NCBI GenBank assembly: GCA_023230505.1 | Contig: JALNXF010000001.1 | Span: forward strand, 62,001 to 126,000 | Direction of reading: 5' to 3' | From: Candidatus Altimarinota bacterium | Lineage (GTDB): Bacteria > Patescibacteriota > Gracilibacteria > BD1-5 > UBA2023 | Length of the DNA: 64,000 bases | In this document: piece after piece, positions 9,506 through 18,188 of the stretch | Layout of the letters: the number at the start of each line of letters is the position of its first letter | Numbering within the stretch: the first letter of the stretch is position 1 | Program-made: the position numbers and the translations under genes | Notes under the pieces: model-generated | What the model was told of the DNA's origin: nothing | Databases searched by the model: none | Seen by the model: the letters and a program-made list of their open reading frames with translations, nothing else

Positions 9506-10459
9506 ATGAACCCAATTGAAATCCTTCATAAATACAATATTTTCCCAAAAAAATCTCTTGGCCAGAATTTTTTAGTTAATGACGAAATTCTTGATAAAAT
9601 AGCTTCTTATATTGATTTAGAAAATCAGAATATAATAGAGATTTGACCTTGATATTGAGCGCTTACCGAGAAAATTTTATCTAAAAATCCGAAATCAATC
9701 GAGCTAGTTGAACTAGATAAAAAAATGGTAGAAATATTAAATTCTAGAATAAAAAATAATGAATTAAAAATTCCCTCTAACATCAATTTTAATATCCATA
9801 ATATCGATGTTCTTAAATTTAAACCAAATTTTGAGAATTATATAGTTGTTGCAAATATCCCATATTACATTACTTCACCAATTCTAAATCATTTTCTTTA
9901 TAATTTACCACACAAGCCAAAGGAAATGATTATTTTAATGCAAAAAGATGTGGCTGATAAGATTATCAAAAAACAAAAAGATAAGACTTCAGTTTTAAGT
10001 CTTGTAGTTGATTTTATGTGTAAGGAAATTTCTGAAATCACAAAAGTGTGAGCTTCAAATTTTATACCTCCACCAAAAGTTGAGTCAAAGGTGCTTTATT
10101 TTAAAATTAGAAAAGATATAAATAAAGAGATAATAAGGGATTTTCTTGAGATTATTAAACTCTGATTTAGTGAAAAAAGAAAAAAATTAATTTCGAATTT
10201 ATCTAAGAGGTTTGATAAAAATAAGCTATCAGAAATCTTTGAAAAACTTGAATTTAATACTAATACCAGAGCAGAGGATATTTCACTTGATAACTGGATT
10301 CGCCTTACTAAATCACTAAAAAATAATTTTTTTCAAAAAAAAGTTTGACTTTCGAGAAAAACTGAATATAAACAATTCGCTCACTTTGCACAAGGTGGTT
10401 GCACAATGAAAACAAAAACACATTTTAAGAATCAACCTAAAGGGAGGAAACGTTCTTAG
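9506..10459 (+). CDS. rsmA: 16S rRNA dimethyladenosine transferase RsmA (KsgA) with C-terminal extension
   Basis: Dimethylates two adjacent adenines in 16S rRNA helix 45 using SAM. Motif I is IIEIGPGYGALTEKI (about residues 32-46), with all three Gly codons as UGA. The catalytic motif IV is NIPYYITSPIL near residue 116, and the C-terminal part has FIPPPKVESKV and the usual end RAEDISLDNWIRL. Under code 25 the frame runs about 45 residues past that usual end and stops at TAG. This tail is positively charged and its DNA coincides with the promoter and leader of the downstream RNA-like unit. Either RsmA has a real tail, or the annotated end carries non-conserved sequence. Core assignment is firm. 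Confidence 0.93.
10345..10372 (+). promoter_or_regulatory. Sigma70-type promoter of RNA-like unit 1
   Basis: TTGACT, a 16-bp spacer and TATAAA, lying inside the rsmA 3' coding extension. The predicted start is around 10379. Unit 2, 407 bp further on, has an almost identical promoter segment (GTTTGAC..., ...TGAATATAAACAATTC), which argues that both are functional. Confidence 0.7.
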
Positions 10460-10740
10460 AACAAAACACTTTTATTAATTTTTCTTCGCTATGCGAAGAA
10501 GTGACCACACCTTATGTCTGACGATGATGGCGGCAGACAGAAAGATTTGGTCAAACTGTTCTATAACATGTAGTTACAATTTAAGTTGTTTTAACGGATA
10601 ATGTCCGTATAATGTGACAGATTTGTCACTAGTTCTTACTGTCCTTCAGGTCATTTCTCTGCCGAGTAAAACTTGATGCCCGTAAGTAAGCGACAAGAAC
10701 ACACCACAAAAGGAGCGCTCGAGTGCTCCTTTTTCTTTTT
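10377..10740 (+). ncRNA. Candidate structured RNA, unit 1
   Basis: A GC-richer stretch in an AT-rich genome, with its own promoter and a strong terminator. The ends pair: 10377-10386 with 10684-10693 gives nine of ten base pairs, closing the molecule like a P1 helix. Internal hairpins are 10482-10500 (8 bp, 3-nt loop), 10515-10539 (6 bp), 10594-10608 (5 bp) and 10614-10629 (6 bp, GATT loop). I could not match it to RNase P RNA, tmRNA, SRP RNA or 6S RNA consensus motifs by eye, although one of these missing housekeeping RNAs remains possible. A 17-codon ORF with an AAGGTGG ribosome site (10406-10459) is in frame with the rsmA tail. Confidence 0.6.
10708..10740 (+). terminator. Rho-independent terminator of unit 1
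   Basis: AAAAGGAGC pairs with GCTCCTTTT, followed by a run of T broken by one C. Confidence 0.85.
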
Positions 10741-10751
10741 TTAAAAAAAGT

Positions 10752-10779
10752 TTGACATATTTAAAAAAATGAATATAAA
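10752..10779 (+). promoter_or_regulatory. Sigma70-type promoter of RNA-like unit 2
   Basis: TTGACA, 16-bp spacer, TATAAA; predicted start near 10786. The flanks (AAAAAAAGT before -35, TGAA before and CAATTC after -10) match the unit 1 promoter almost base for base. Confidence 0.8.
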
Positions 10780-10785
10780 CAATTC

Positions 10786-11236
10786 TATCAAACAAATACA
10801 AATTTTTTAATCGCAAGTCTCTCGTAAAACAAACAAGGGAGATTGCACAACTCACACAAGGAGAACACCGCCTATGAAAAGTCCGCCCGTACTGACCGTA
10901 GCATCCTATTTGCCCGCGAAGGACAACATTATGCAACCGGCCTCCGACCTCTTGGCCAATTCCAATCACCCCATCGGTGGCGGCACCACAGCCCTCGGCG
11001 GTAGTGCACCGGATTCCGACAAAGGTGCATAGCCCGCACCAATTCCGACCGCCACTTTGTGGCAAAGATGTAAACACAACATAAAGTTCATAGGTCAGTT
11101 CCTCTTCTGGATGCTGATACATGGACGCAACTCTTTTGAGAGTGAGAGCCTCGTTTCTCGTCAATTCCAGGCACTCCAAAACTCTTCAAAAGACGTTTTA
11201 CCCCTTAGGGCCCTCAGTACGAGGGTCCTTTCATTT
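10786..11236 (+). ncRNA. Candidate structured RNA or leader-type transcript, unit 2
   Basis: About 450 nt between a strong promoter and a strong terminator, with GC content far above the surrounding genes. Local hairpins include 11051-11063 (GCCAC/GTGGC, TTT loop) and 11130-11143 (ACTCT/AGAGT). A longer arm near the 5' end pairs the GCAAGTCTC segment (10813-10821) with GGGAGATTGC (10844-10853). It carries a stretch resembling the conserved RNase P motif GAAAGUCCG (ATGAAAAGTCCGCCCG), but I cannot find the matching 3' strand. It also contains a 52-codon ORF. It is most likely a non-coding RNA, but coding function is not excluded. Confidence 0.55.
10874..11032 (+). CDS. Possible 52-residue small protein inside unit 2
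   Basis: An ORF starting ATG, 10 nt after a good ribosome-binding sequence (AAGGAG), and ending TAG. The predicted peptide starts MKSPPVLTVASYLPAK and has a Gly/Thr/Ala-rich second half, with no recognisable motif, no membrane segment and no UGA codons. Absence of UGA is unusual for this genome, where UGA is a frequent Gly codon, although several GG(N) Gly codons are used. That, and the RNA-like structure of the region, makes chance coding equally likely. Confidence 0.25.
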   Translation: MKSPPVLTVASYLPAKDNIMQPASDLLANSNHPIGGGTTALGGSAPDSDKGA

Positions 11237-11240
11237 TTTC
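11207..11240 (+). terminator. Rho-independent terminator of unit 2
   Basis: A 9-bp stem (AGGGCCCTC with GAGGGTCCT, one G-U pair), loop AGTAC, followed by TTCATTTTTT. Confidence 0.85.
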
Positions 11241-11298
11241 TTGTTTTTAAAAATTTTTTATTATAATGAGTTTATATTTAATTTTAATAAGTAATTTT

Positions 11299-12234
11299 AT
11301 GGATAAAATACACGTAATTTGACACCAAATACCTGATACAGATGCGACAATATCTTCTATTGTTTTTGCAGAATACCTGAAATATAAATGAAAAAAAGCA
11401 GCTCCGTATAAACTTGGAAATCTTAATAATGAGACAAAATTTATTCTAAATTATGTGTGAGTAGAGGACCCAGAGACAATTAAGTCACTTCCTGCTTGAT
11501 CTAAGGTTGCGCTTGTGGATCACAATGAAAGAGCTCAAACAATTGAAAATATTGCCGATCTTGAAATTCACTCGATCGTAGATCATCACAAAATCGGAAA
11601 TCTTGAGACACAAAACCCTATATTTATAAGAACCGAAAAGCTTTGCTCGACTAGTTCAGTTATTTATAAGATGATGAAGGAAGAGGGAATTAAGCCAAAT
11701 AAAGAGCATGCGACATTAATTATTTCAGCTATACTATCAGATAGTCTTCATTTTAGATCCCCAACTACACAAGACGAGGATAAATTTATTGTAGAAGAAT
11801 TAAATGAAATCGCAAAAATCCCAAACATAGAAGAGTATGCTATGGAAATGTTTAAGGCAAAATCTGATTTATGAGATATTTCTATCGAAGAACTTATTAA
11901 AATTGATTACAAGGAATTTGAAGTAAATGGTAAGAAATTGTGAGTAGGATCAGTTGAAACTACTAATCCAAATTATTCACTTTTAAGAAAAACTGAGATT
12001 ATTTCTGGATTACAAAAAATCAAAAAAGAAGCTTGATTAGATTTTATTATGCTTTCTGTAATTGATATTTTAAAAGAAAAAAATACCACTATACTTTGAG
12101 ATGAAGCTGACTTTAAAGTAATTAGTGATATTTTTTGAGTTAATGTTTTGGATAATCTAGCCGACCTATGATCTCGTATCTCTCGTAAAAAACAAGTTAT
12201 CCCTGAACTTACTGCTTATTTTAACAAGAATTAA
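11299..12234 (+). CDS. ppaC: Manganese-dependent inorganic pyrophosphatase (DHH family, PpaC type)
   Basis: Hydrolyses pyrophosphate to two phosphates, pulling biosynthetic reactions forward. The 311-residue protein shows the family II pyrophosphatase metal ligands: GHQIPDTDA (residues 8-16), VDHNE near 73-77 and the DHH motif in SIVDHHKIG near 94-99. LSDSLHFRSPTTQDED follows, and the DHHA2 domain ends with SRISRKKQVIPEL, the usual substrate-binding S-R-K-K-Q-x-x-P. It follows the RNA-like island and is convergent with pilB, with a TTAA sequence serving both stops. Confidence 0.95.
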
Positions 12235-13541
12235 TCAATAACCTTAAATAATTCTTCTAGGGTTATTTTTCATCTCATGGCTTTGAGAACTCAATCTTCT
12301 CTCATGAGTATAAAGTCTTGATTTCTGGCTTCTTTAAGAATTGTTTCAGAACTTTGTCAGCTTCTTATCATATCTTTGATTTCTTCGTTGAAATTAAGAA
12401 CTTCATATACTCATACTCTTCATTTGTAACCTGTATGCGAGCAATGTTCACATCATGCTCATTTATAAAGTTTAAATCATTCTTTTTTGGCTTTACTTAC
12501 AGCTTCTATTCAAATATCTTTCATCATCCATTTTATAATTTCATTTTGTGAGCTATCTGCTTCGATTTCCTCTCTACAATTAACACAAATTTTTCTTACA
12601 AGTCTTTGGGCTATAATTATATCAATAGATGAAGCAAGAATATAAGGTGGTAATCCCATATTTATAAGTCTTTCAATAGCTTCAATTGCGCTTTTTGTAT
12701 GAAGAGTTGAGAGTACTAAATGTCAGGTTAGAGAGGCTTGAGCTGCAATTTGAGCAGTTTGACCATCTCTTATTTCTCAAATCATTATTACATCTGGATC
12801 TTGGCGAAGTAGAGCCTTTAATCAGGTCTCATAAGTATATCAATTTTTCTCATTTACTTCTGATTGTACAACCCCAGGAAGTTCATATTCTATTGGATCT
12901 TCAAGAGTTATTATTTTTGTTTCTTTTGTATTTAAAATATCTAAAATACTATAAAGCGTTGTTGTTTTTCAACTTCCTGTCGGACCTGTTACAAGTATCA
13001 TTCAATTTTTTTTATTTAGACTTTTTTGAATTTTTCTTTTTGATGGCCACATAAAACCAAGCTCATCAATTTTTGGAATTGAATTAGTGGAATCCAAAAT
13101 ACGACAAACTATATTTTCTCAGTTTTTTACTGGGAGTGTTGATACTCTTATATCTATCTTATTATCGCCGTCATTAATCCTAAATTTACCATCTTGAGGA
13201 ATAGAAGTAATATTTAATTTCAGTTCAGATTTATATTTTAATCTCTCAAGAATTAGCTTGTATTGTGTCTTACTAAGTGAAAAAACATTAACTAATCTTC
13301 AATCAATTCTAAATCTTAAAACATTTTCTTCATCGCCATTGTCAAAATGAACATCAGAACTTCAAAAAGATAGCGCTCATTTTGTAATTAAAATAAGTGC
13401 CCTATCTGAATCCTGAATACTATCTAAAGCATCTTTTACAAGCTTTTCAAGCTCAGCAAATTTAGAAGTTTTAAATTCTTTTGGCTCATCGCGAAAGATT
13501 TTCTTTGCATTTTTATATTCTTCTTCTGTAGATATTGTCAT
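12231..13541 (-). CDS. pilB: Type IV pilus assembly ATPase PilB
   Basis: Hexameric GspE/PilB ATPase that powers pilus extension. The 436-residue protein has the N2 domain ([21 protein letters not shown]), Walker A GPTGSGKTTT near residue 186, Asp box [15 protein letters not shown], Walker [17 protein letters not shown] and His box [14 protein letters not shown]. Two CxxC pairs (CVNC and CEHC) make the C-terminal zinc site typical of PilB/GspE and absent from PilT. The Walker A Gly just before the catalytic Lys is a UGA codon. It lacks the long N1 domain. Partners are pilC (6.8 kb) and pilT (56.6 kb). Confidence 0.95.
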
Positions 13542-13651
13542 TTTTTAGGTATTTTATAAGTAAATAGATTTCTCACTCTGTTCGAAATGGTAGAAGTGGA
13601 GTTTTTTATATAACTTTTATTCTATTAAATAATATCATATTAATAGTTTTT

Positions 13652-13679
13652 TTGCAAAATTTTAAAAAATAATTATATT
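13652..13679 (+). promoter_or_regulatory. Putative promoter (TTGCAA-type)
   Basis: TTGCAA, 16-bp spacer, TATATT upstream of the small membrane protein gene. The same -35 variant recurs at 26383 and 55821. Confidence 0.45.
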
Positions 13680-13702
13680 ATCTCAAATTAACTTAAAAAA
13701 TT

Positions 13703-13927
13703 ATGCAGGCAATATATATTTTTGCATATCTTCTTTCTCTTATTTTTATAGAAATGCTTATAGAAAAAAGATTAAATACGTTAAACTATAGACATATGCA
13801 AAAAATCTGATGAGGTTATTGATCGTACTGACTTTTTATGCTACACAAAAAATTAAAAATTATTTTAAGGACTTTAATGTTTTTTTTATTTATATTTTGA
13901 GTAATAACTATTATTTCTTTAATTTAA
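13703..13927 (+). CDS. Small membrane protein, unknown
   Basis: A 74-residue protein with two hydrophobic helices (IYIFAYLLSLIFIEMLI and LMFFLFIFGVITIISLI) and a basic, aromatic central loop (QKIGGYGSYGLFMLHKKLK). No family is recognised. It is followed 4 bp downstream by the bPH-like gene, suggesting an operon with it and with the RNHCP, tilS and pth genes beyond. Confidence 0.55.
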
Positions 13928-13931
13928 AAAA

Positions 13932-14459
13932 ATGAGCATAATAAATACAAATGAATATACAATTGTAAAAAAACATTTTATATATTTTCTTTTATATATA
14001 ATTAGATTTATTTTTTCTCTACTTATTGCGCTTTGAATTTTTTATCTTACCATTACCTACAGATCCTCAATGTGACCGGATTTTACTCTAATTTTATTTT
14101 GAATTATTTTTATAATTTTAAATTATTCATTTTTAAGATTTATAATTTGATTAATTATTTACTACAATGACTTAATAATATTGCTTAAAGACAAGATAAT
14201 AATCCTAAAAAGCTCGTTTTTCCTTAAAGATGACTTAGAGATAATTGATATTTCAAAAGTAATGAAAATAGATGTTCAAATTCATTGATTTTTAAGTAAT
14301 TTAATGGGATTTGGCAACCTCATAATTGAGCAACAAAGAGACGAACTTAGAGTTCTTCATTTTATCCCAACTCCATATAAAGTTTATCAACTTCTCAGAG
14401 AAAAGAATTCCCTACCTGCAACAACTCAAAATGATTTAAATTTCTTTAAAATAAAATAA
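13932..14459 (+). CDS. Membrane protein with bacterial PH-like domain
   Basis: A 175-residue protein with two N-terminal membrane helices (FIFSLLIALGIFYLTI and TLILFGIIFIILNYSF). A beta-rich cytoplasmic domain then follows (LKDKIIILKSSFFLKDDLEIIDISKVMKIDV, QIHGFLSNLMGFGNLIIEQ). This order, two helices followed by a PH-like fold with a 'GFGNLII' turn, matches small bPH/YdbT-type proteins. The function is unknown, probably at the membrane. The family call rests on layout and a few motifs only. Confidence 0.5.
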
Positions 14460-14472
14460 TATGTGATTTATT

Positions 14473-14775
14473 ATGAGAAATGAAGATTTTGAGTGTGAAA
14501 ATTGCTCTAAAAAAGTAAAATCTCTTCCAAAATCCGCCAGAAATCACTGCCCATTTTGTCTTTATTCCAAGCATCTTGATGAGGTTTTTCCTGGAGATAG
14601 GGCTTCTAGTTGCGGATGGCTGATGATTCCTATAGATATTGATTACAAGAAAAATAAAGATTATATGATAAGACATAAATGCCAAAAATGTGGCAAAGAA
14701 ATTTTAAATAAAGTGGCAGAGGATGACAATTTCCTAGATTTTGTAAAAAAAATAAATAAATGAAAAAATTTTTAG
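14473..14775 (+). CDS. RNHCP domain protein
   Basis: A 100-residue zinc-ribbon protein. FECENC (two Cys), then ARNHCPFCLYSKHLDEVFPGDRAS, CGWLMIPI and HKCQKCGKEI. The R-N-H-C-P-x-C-L-x-S-x-H motif with PGDR and C-x-G-x-M-x-P-I is the signature of the RNHCP family, small predicted metal-binding proteins with unproven, probably RNA-related, roles. An in-frame ATG at 14461 is an alternative start. Its end overlaps the tilS start by 16 bp, indicating coupling to a tRNA-modifying enzyme. Confidence 0.85.
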
Positions 14776-15683
14776 AAAAATATAATATTTTAAAAAACGA
14801 AAAAGTAATTATCGCTTGTTCCGGATGAGTTGATAGTATGTTTTTACTTTCTGAAATTATAAAATCTAAAAATAAAAAAGATATAATTGTAGCTCATTTT
14901 AACCATAAATTAAGACTTGAAGAGAGTGATTTAGATGAAGAATTTGTAAAAGAATTTTGTGAAAAAAATAATCTAGTTTTTGAAGTAAAAGATGAGGATA
15001 TTTCGCAAATTGCACTAGCAAAAAAAATTTGAATTGAGGAAGCTGCTAGAATTGAGAGATATAAATTTTTGAGAAATATTAAGGAAAAATACTGAGCTAA
15101 ATATATTCTAGTAGCTCATCATTTAGATGATAAAATAGAGACTTTTTTACTGAATTTAATCAGGTGAACAAAGCTAAAATGACTTATTTCAATAGAAGAA
15201 AAAAATGAAGATATTCTTCGTCCACTTCTTCCTTTTTCAAAATCTGAAATTATCGAAAAAGCAAAAAAATTATGACTTAAGTGGAGAGAAGATAAAAGCA
15301 ATCTTGATGAGAAATATTTAAGAAATAATATTAGACTTAATATTTTACCACTTTTTGATCAAATTAATTCATCTTACAAGAAATCTTTCGAAAATATTAT
15401 GAGCTATATGTGAGAAATTAAAACCTATTTTGATGAACAGATTAAAAAAATTATTATAAATAATGAATATTTTGAAATAGAAACTTTTAATAATTTTCCA
15501 GAATTTCTACAAAGGGAAGTTATAAGATATGTTTTTGAAATAACTAATTTTTGAACTATTGGACTGAGCGAAGGAAATATCAAAGAAGTTATTAAATTTA
15601 TAAATGACAAATGAAATTATACAAAAAAAGAAATAAAGAAAATGAGTTTATTTAAGAAAAATTGAAAAATTTATTTAATGTAA
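14760..15683 (+). CDS. tilS: tRNA(Ile)-lysidine synthase TilS
   Basis: Converts C34 of tRNA-Ile(CAU) to lysidine with ATP, so that it reads AUA codons, which are frequent in this AT-rich genome. The 307-residue protein has the PP-loop motif ACSGGVDSM (residues 19-27), then IVAHFNHKLRLEESDLDE and FVKEFCEKNNL, the linker AKKIGIEEAARIERYKFL and the motif LVAHHLDDKIETFLLNLIRG. The C-terminal domains are shortened relative to E. coli TilS, as in other small genomes. It is coupled to the RNHCP gene upstream and is followed 6 bp later by pth. Confidence 0.94.
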
Positions 15684-15689
15684 TATTTT

Positions 15690-16226
15690 ATGAAAATAAT
15701 CGTTTGACTATGAAATCCGGGGGAGCAATACTCTAAAACTCGCCATAATGTCGGTTTTATGTTTTTGGATTTTTTAGCTCTAAAAATGGATTTTCCAGAA
15801 TTTAAAGAGTCTAAATTTAACGCTCTAATTTCTGAAAAAACTATTTCTTGAGAGAAAGTAATTTTACTTAAACCCACAACTTTTATGAATTTAAGTTGAG
15901 AAAGTGTATCTAAAATTATTAATTTCTATAAACTAGATTTTAAGTCTGATTTATTCATTATTTTTGATGATATAAGTCTTGATTTCGGCAAAATTAGATA
16001 CAGAGATAAATGAAGTGCCTGATGACATAATGGAATAAAATCAATAATAGAAAAACTAGGAAGCGAAGAGTTCCAAAGAATTAAAATTTGAGTCTGACTA
16101 GATAAGAAATACGAAGTTTCCGATTGGGTTTTATCTTCATTTAAGGGTGAAGAATTAAAAGAATTAAAAGATAATATATTTCCTCAAGTTCTTGTAGAAC
16201 TCACAAAAAAATTATTGACTAACTAA
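15690..16226 (+). CDS. pth: Peptidyl-tRNA hydrolase
   Basis: Recycles peptidyl-tRNAs released from stalled ribosomes. At 178 residues it has the family motifs [19 protein letters not shown] at the N-terminus (including the catalytic His), [32 protein letters not shown], and KGSAGGHNGIKSI. Several of these glycines are UGA codons. It is 6 bp downstream of tilS. Its last 15 bp overlap the 3' end of the convergent C1q-domain gene. Confidence 0.95.
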
Positions 16227-16850
16227 AAATCCTGAGAAATTATTATAATCTGCACCACTGGTAGTTGTATTGGATTCTTGGTATCACTTCACATATACTG
16301 TATCTCAAGCATTAAAATATGCTGAATTACTACATGATAGTCTGTCACTACCTACTGTTATAGTGGCTACATCTTGAGCTTCATTACATAAATATCATTT
16401 TTGAGGTGAAAATATAGCAACATCAACTTGTCATGCATTAGTAACTGCAAATTCTATACTAGCATTAAATTGATAAAAGCCAGATATAGGTACAGTAAAG
16501 ATACCAGTTGTTGGATTGTAGGAATTACTGTTATCTATATTTTCCACATTATGTTTTATTGTTACCCAAGATGCATTGGTTAATGCTTGTGGTGTATTTT
16601 GATGAGCTCTAAAATATACACTTTTTATTTTATCATTTAAATTATTAAAATTAGATAATAATTTATTCCATGATGTAGATGATAATCAACTTCATGCTCA
16701 AACTTCTAGTGTTGTTGGATTGGTCCAATTACTATCTACTAATGCATAAACTACAAAAATAGTAAGTGTAGTAAAAGAAAATACCACAGCTCAAATAATA
16801 GATTTCTTTATTGTTTCTTTTATTCAAAGGGTACTTATTTTATTGCGCAT
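16212..16850 (-). CDS. Membrane-anchored C1q/TNF-like domain protein (adhesin family member 3)
   Basis: A 212-residue protein with an N-terminal anchor (IIGAVVFSFTTLTIFVVYALV), then a module containing GAGSGLSSTSWNKLLSNFNNL, and a C-terminal domain of about 130 residues. That domain reads VYFRAHQNTPQAL, WVTIKHNVENIDNSNSYNP, TGIFTVPISGFYQFNASI and ends [10 protein letters not shown]. This is the C1q-like jelly-roll pattern (F-x-A, then G-x-F-x-V-P-x-x-G-x-Y-x-F, then F-x-G-x-L). C1q domains usually trimerise and bind ligands at the cell surface. The N-terminal module is shared with the genes at 4.4 and 23.2 kb. Its 3' end overlaps pth by 15 bp. Confidence 0.75.
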
Positions 16851-16902
16851 AAAAATAAATTAGATTATAAAAAATACAGGAGCATTATAATTCAAAAAAA
16901 AT

Positions 16903-16928
16903 AAAAAACAAGTGAAACTTGTTTTTTA
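16903..16928. terminator. Stem-loop terminator
   Basis: AAAAAACAAGT, loop GAA, ACTTGTTTTTT. Placed to end the minus-strand rplY/thioredoxin-like transcript. Confidence 0.7.
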
Positions 16929-16953
16929 TTAAGATTTTTTAAATTTAATAGAT

Positions 16954-16999
16954 CTCTCGGCTACGCTCGAGATGACAGAGGTTGTGCTCGAGATGACAG
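16954..16999. repeat. REP-like dispersed repeat, two half-copies
   Basis: The 14-mer GCTCGAGATGACAG occurs twice, at 16965-16978 and 16986-16999. The first is preceded by CTCTCGGCTAC, giving an imperfect palindrome. The GATGACAG end is shared with the element at 503. This GC-rich motif lies between the terminator and the end of the Cys-tailed thioredoxin-like gene. Confidence 0.5.
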
Positions 17000-17005
17000 G
17001 GGGGG

Positions 17006-17338
17006 CTATATCCCGCAACTTCCAGAACTTCCGCATCCGTGACATCCTCCAGAAGAACATCCGCTGTCTTCTTCTCATCCGATTATTGACATAAGAAGTG
17101 AAGTAATTTCAGCCTTTTCTGGTACAATTCATTCAAAAATTACATCTTTAAATCAAATTGTTTCTTCTTCAATACAAAATGCTGAGTCTTTAGTTATACT
17201 TAATTCTTTCGCGTATTCAGCTCCATCTACATTTTCAGCTTTAATAAATTCACTAAGTCATAAATCATCAAGAGATTCTTGTGTGATACTTAGTAATTTT
17301 TTTGCTTCTTCATTATTTCAATAAATTTTAATTATCAT
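17006..17338 (-). CDS. Thioredoxin-like small protein with Cys/Gly-rich C-terminal tail
   Basis: A 110-residue protein. Its beginning (MIIKIYGNNEEAKKLLSIT) and end (FKDVIFEGIVPEKAEITSLL) follow the small 'thioredoxin_3'/redox-active disulfide protein fold, in which a first strand and a G-x-V-P segment bracket the core. The usual CxxC after the first strand is absent (NNEEA instead). The C-terminus instead carries a cluster of Cys, His and Gly (GCSSGGCHGCGSSGSCGI), which looks like a metal-binding or assembly tail. It is 18 bp downstream of rplY. Fold assignment is tentative; the Cys tail is directly visible. Confidence 0.55.
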
Positions 17339-17356
17339 TATTTTTTAGATAAAATA

Positions 17357-17995
17357 TTATTTTTCTTCTTCTTTAGTTTCTGTTGTCTCTTTTTGTTCTG
17401 TAGTTTCTACATCAGCTACACTAGTTTCTATAACCTCTTCTTTTTCTGCTTTTGTTTCAAGTATAGTTACAACTGGTAAATCAAGATGAGTTAATATTTC
17501 AAATTTAGAATCAATTTTAACATCTACTAAATGGATTGAAGATCAAATTTCAGTTAATCCAGAAATATCAATTTCAATACTATCTACTAAATCTTTAGGG
17601 AAACATTTTACTTCAACTTCATGAACACTCTGACTCACAAGACCTCATTCTCTTGTGGCTGGTGCACTTCCTACTAATACAAGAGGAATTTTAACGTGAA
17701 TTTTTTCTCCTGCTGCTAGTGCCATAAAATCAACATGTTGAAAATCTCATGTTACTGGATGTTTTTGAACTTCATGAATTAAAACATCATGTTTTTTTCA
17801 ATCAATAGTTAACTCAACAATATGAGTATGTCATCCAGTTCTAAAAGTTTTTAGAAAATCTGAGTATCAAACTTGAATACCTTTTGATGGAAATTTGTGT
17901 CCATAAACTACTCATGGAATTAATTTGTTTCATCTAATTGTACTTAGTTTTTCTGATAAATCTCTTACTTCAGAGCTTAATTTTAATTTTTCCAT
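17357..17995 (-). CDS. rplY: Ribosomal protein bL25 (CTC/TL5 type)
   Basis: Binds 5S rRNA in the large ribosomal subunit. The 212-residue protein has the N-terminal L25 domain (LSSEVRDLSEKLSTIRGNKLIPGVVYG, then HIVELTIDGKKHDVLIHEVQKHPVTGDFQHVDF) and the C-terminal TL5/CTC domain (KIHVKIPLVLVGSAPATREGGLVSQSVHEVEV, LPVVTI). A Glu/Thr-rich tail of about 30 residues ends the protein. Many conserved Gly residues are UGA. The start is the ATG giving MEKLKLSSEVR. Confidence 0.93.
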
Positions 17996-18118
17996 AATCT
18001 CTCAATATAATAAAATAAATAATGTTTTTTTCAAACTCGACAAATTATATAAAAAAGATTAAGTAAATCAAATTTAATTTTAAAATTAGAAATTATTTTT
18101 TAAAAAAATATAAATATT

Positions 18119-18147
18119 TTGACAATTTATTGAATAAATGATAAATT
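18119..18147 (+). promoter_or_regulatory. Sigma70-type promoter
   Basis: TTGACA, 17-bp spacer, TAAATT, about 42 bp before the next plus-strand ATG. Confidence 0.6.
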
Positions 18148-18188
18148 GAGTTAGTACTATTGATTTTTTTATTTTAATATAAATTATT

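Noticed and set aside
10377-10740. Unit 1 as RNase P RNA or tmRNA
   Set aside because: No GAGGAAAGUC / ACAGAA pair for RNase P, and no tRNA-like T-arm, CCA end or tag ending in ALAA for tmRNA could be found by eye. Left as unassigned, not excluded.
10646-11179. Long minus-strand ORF of 177 codons opposite the RNA-like units
   Set aside because: It runs antisense across two promoters and terminators, has no ribosome site and no family resemblance; it is explained by the GC-rich sequence of the opposite strand.
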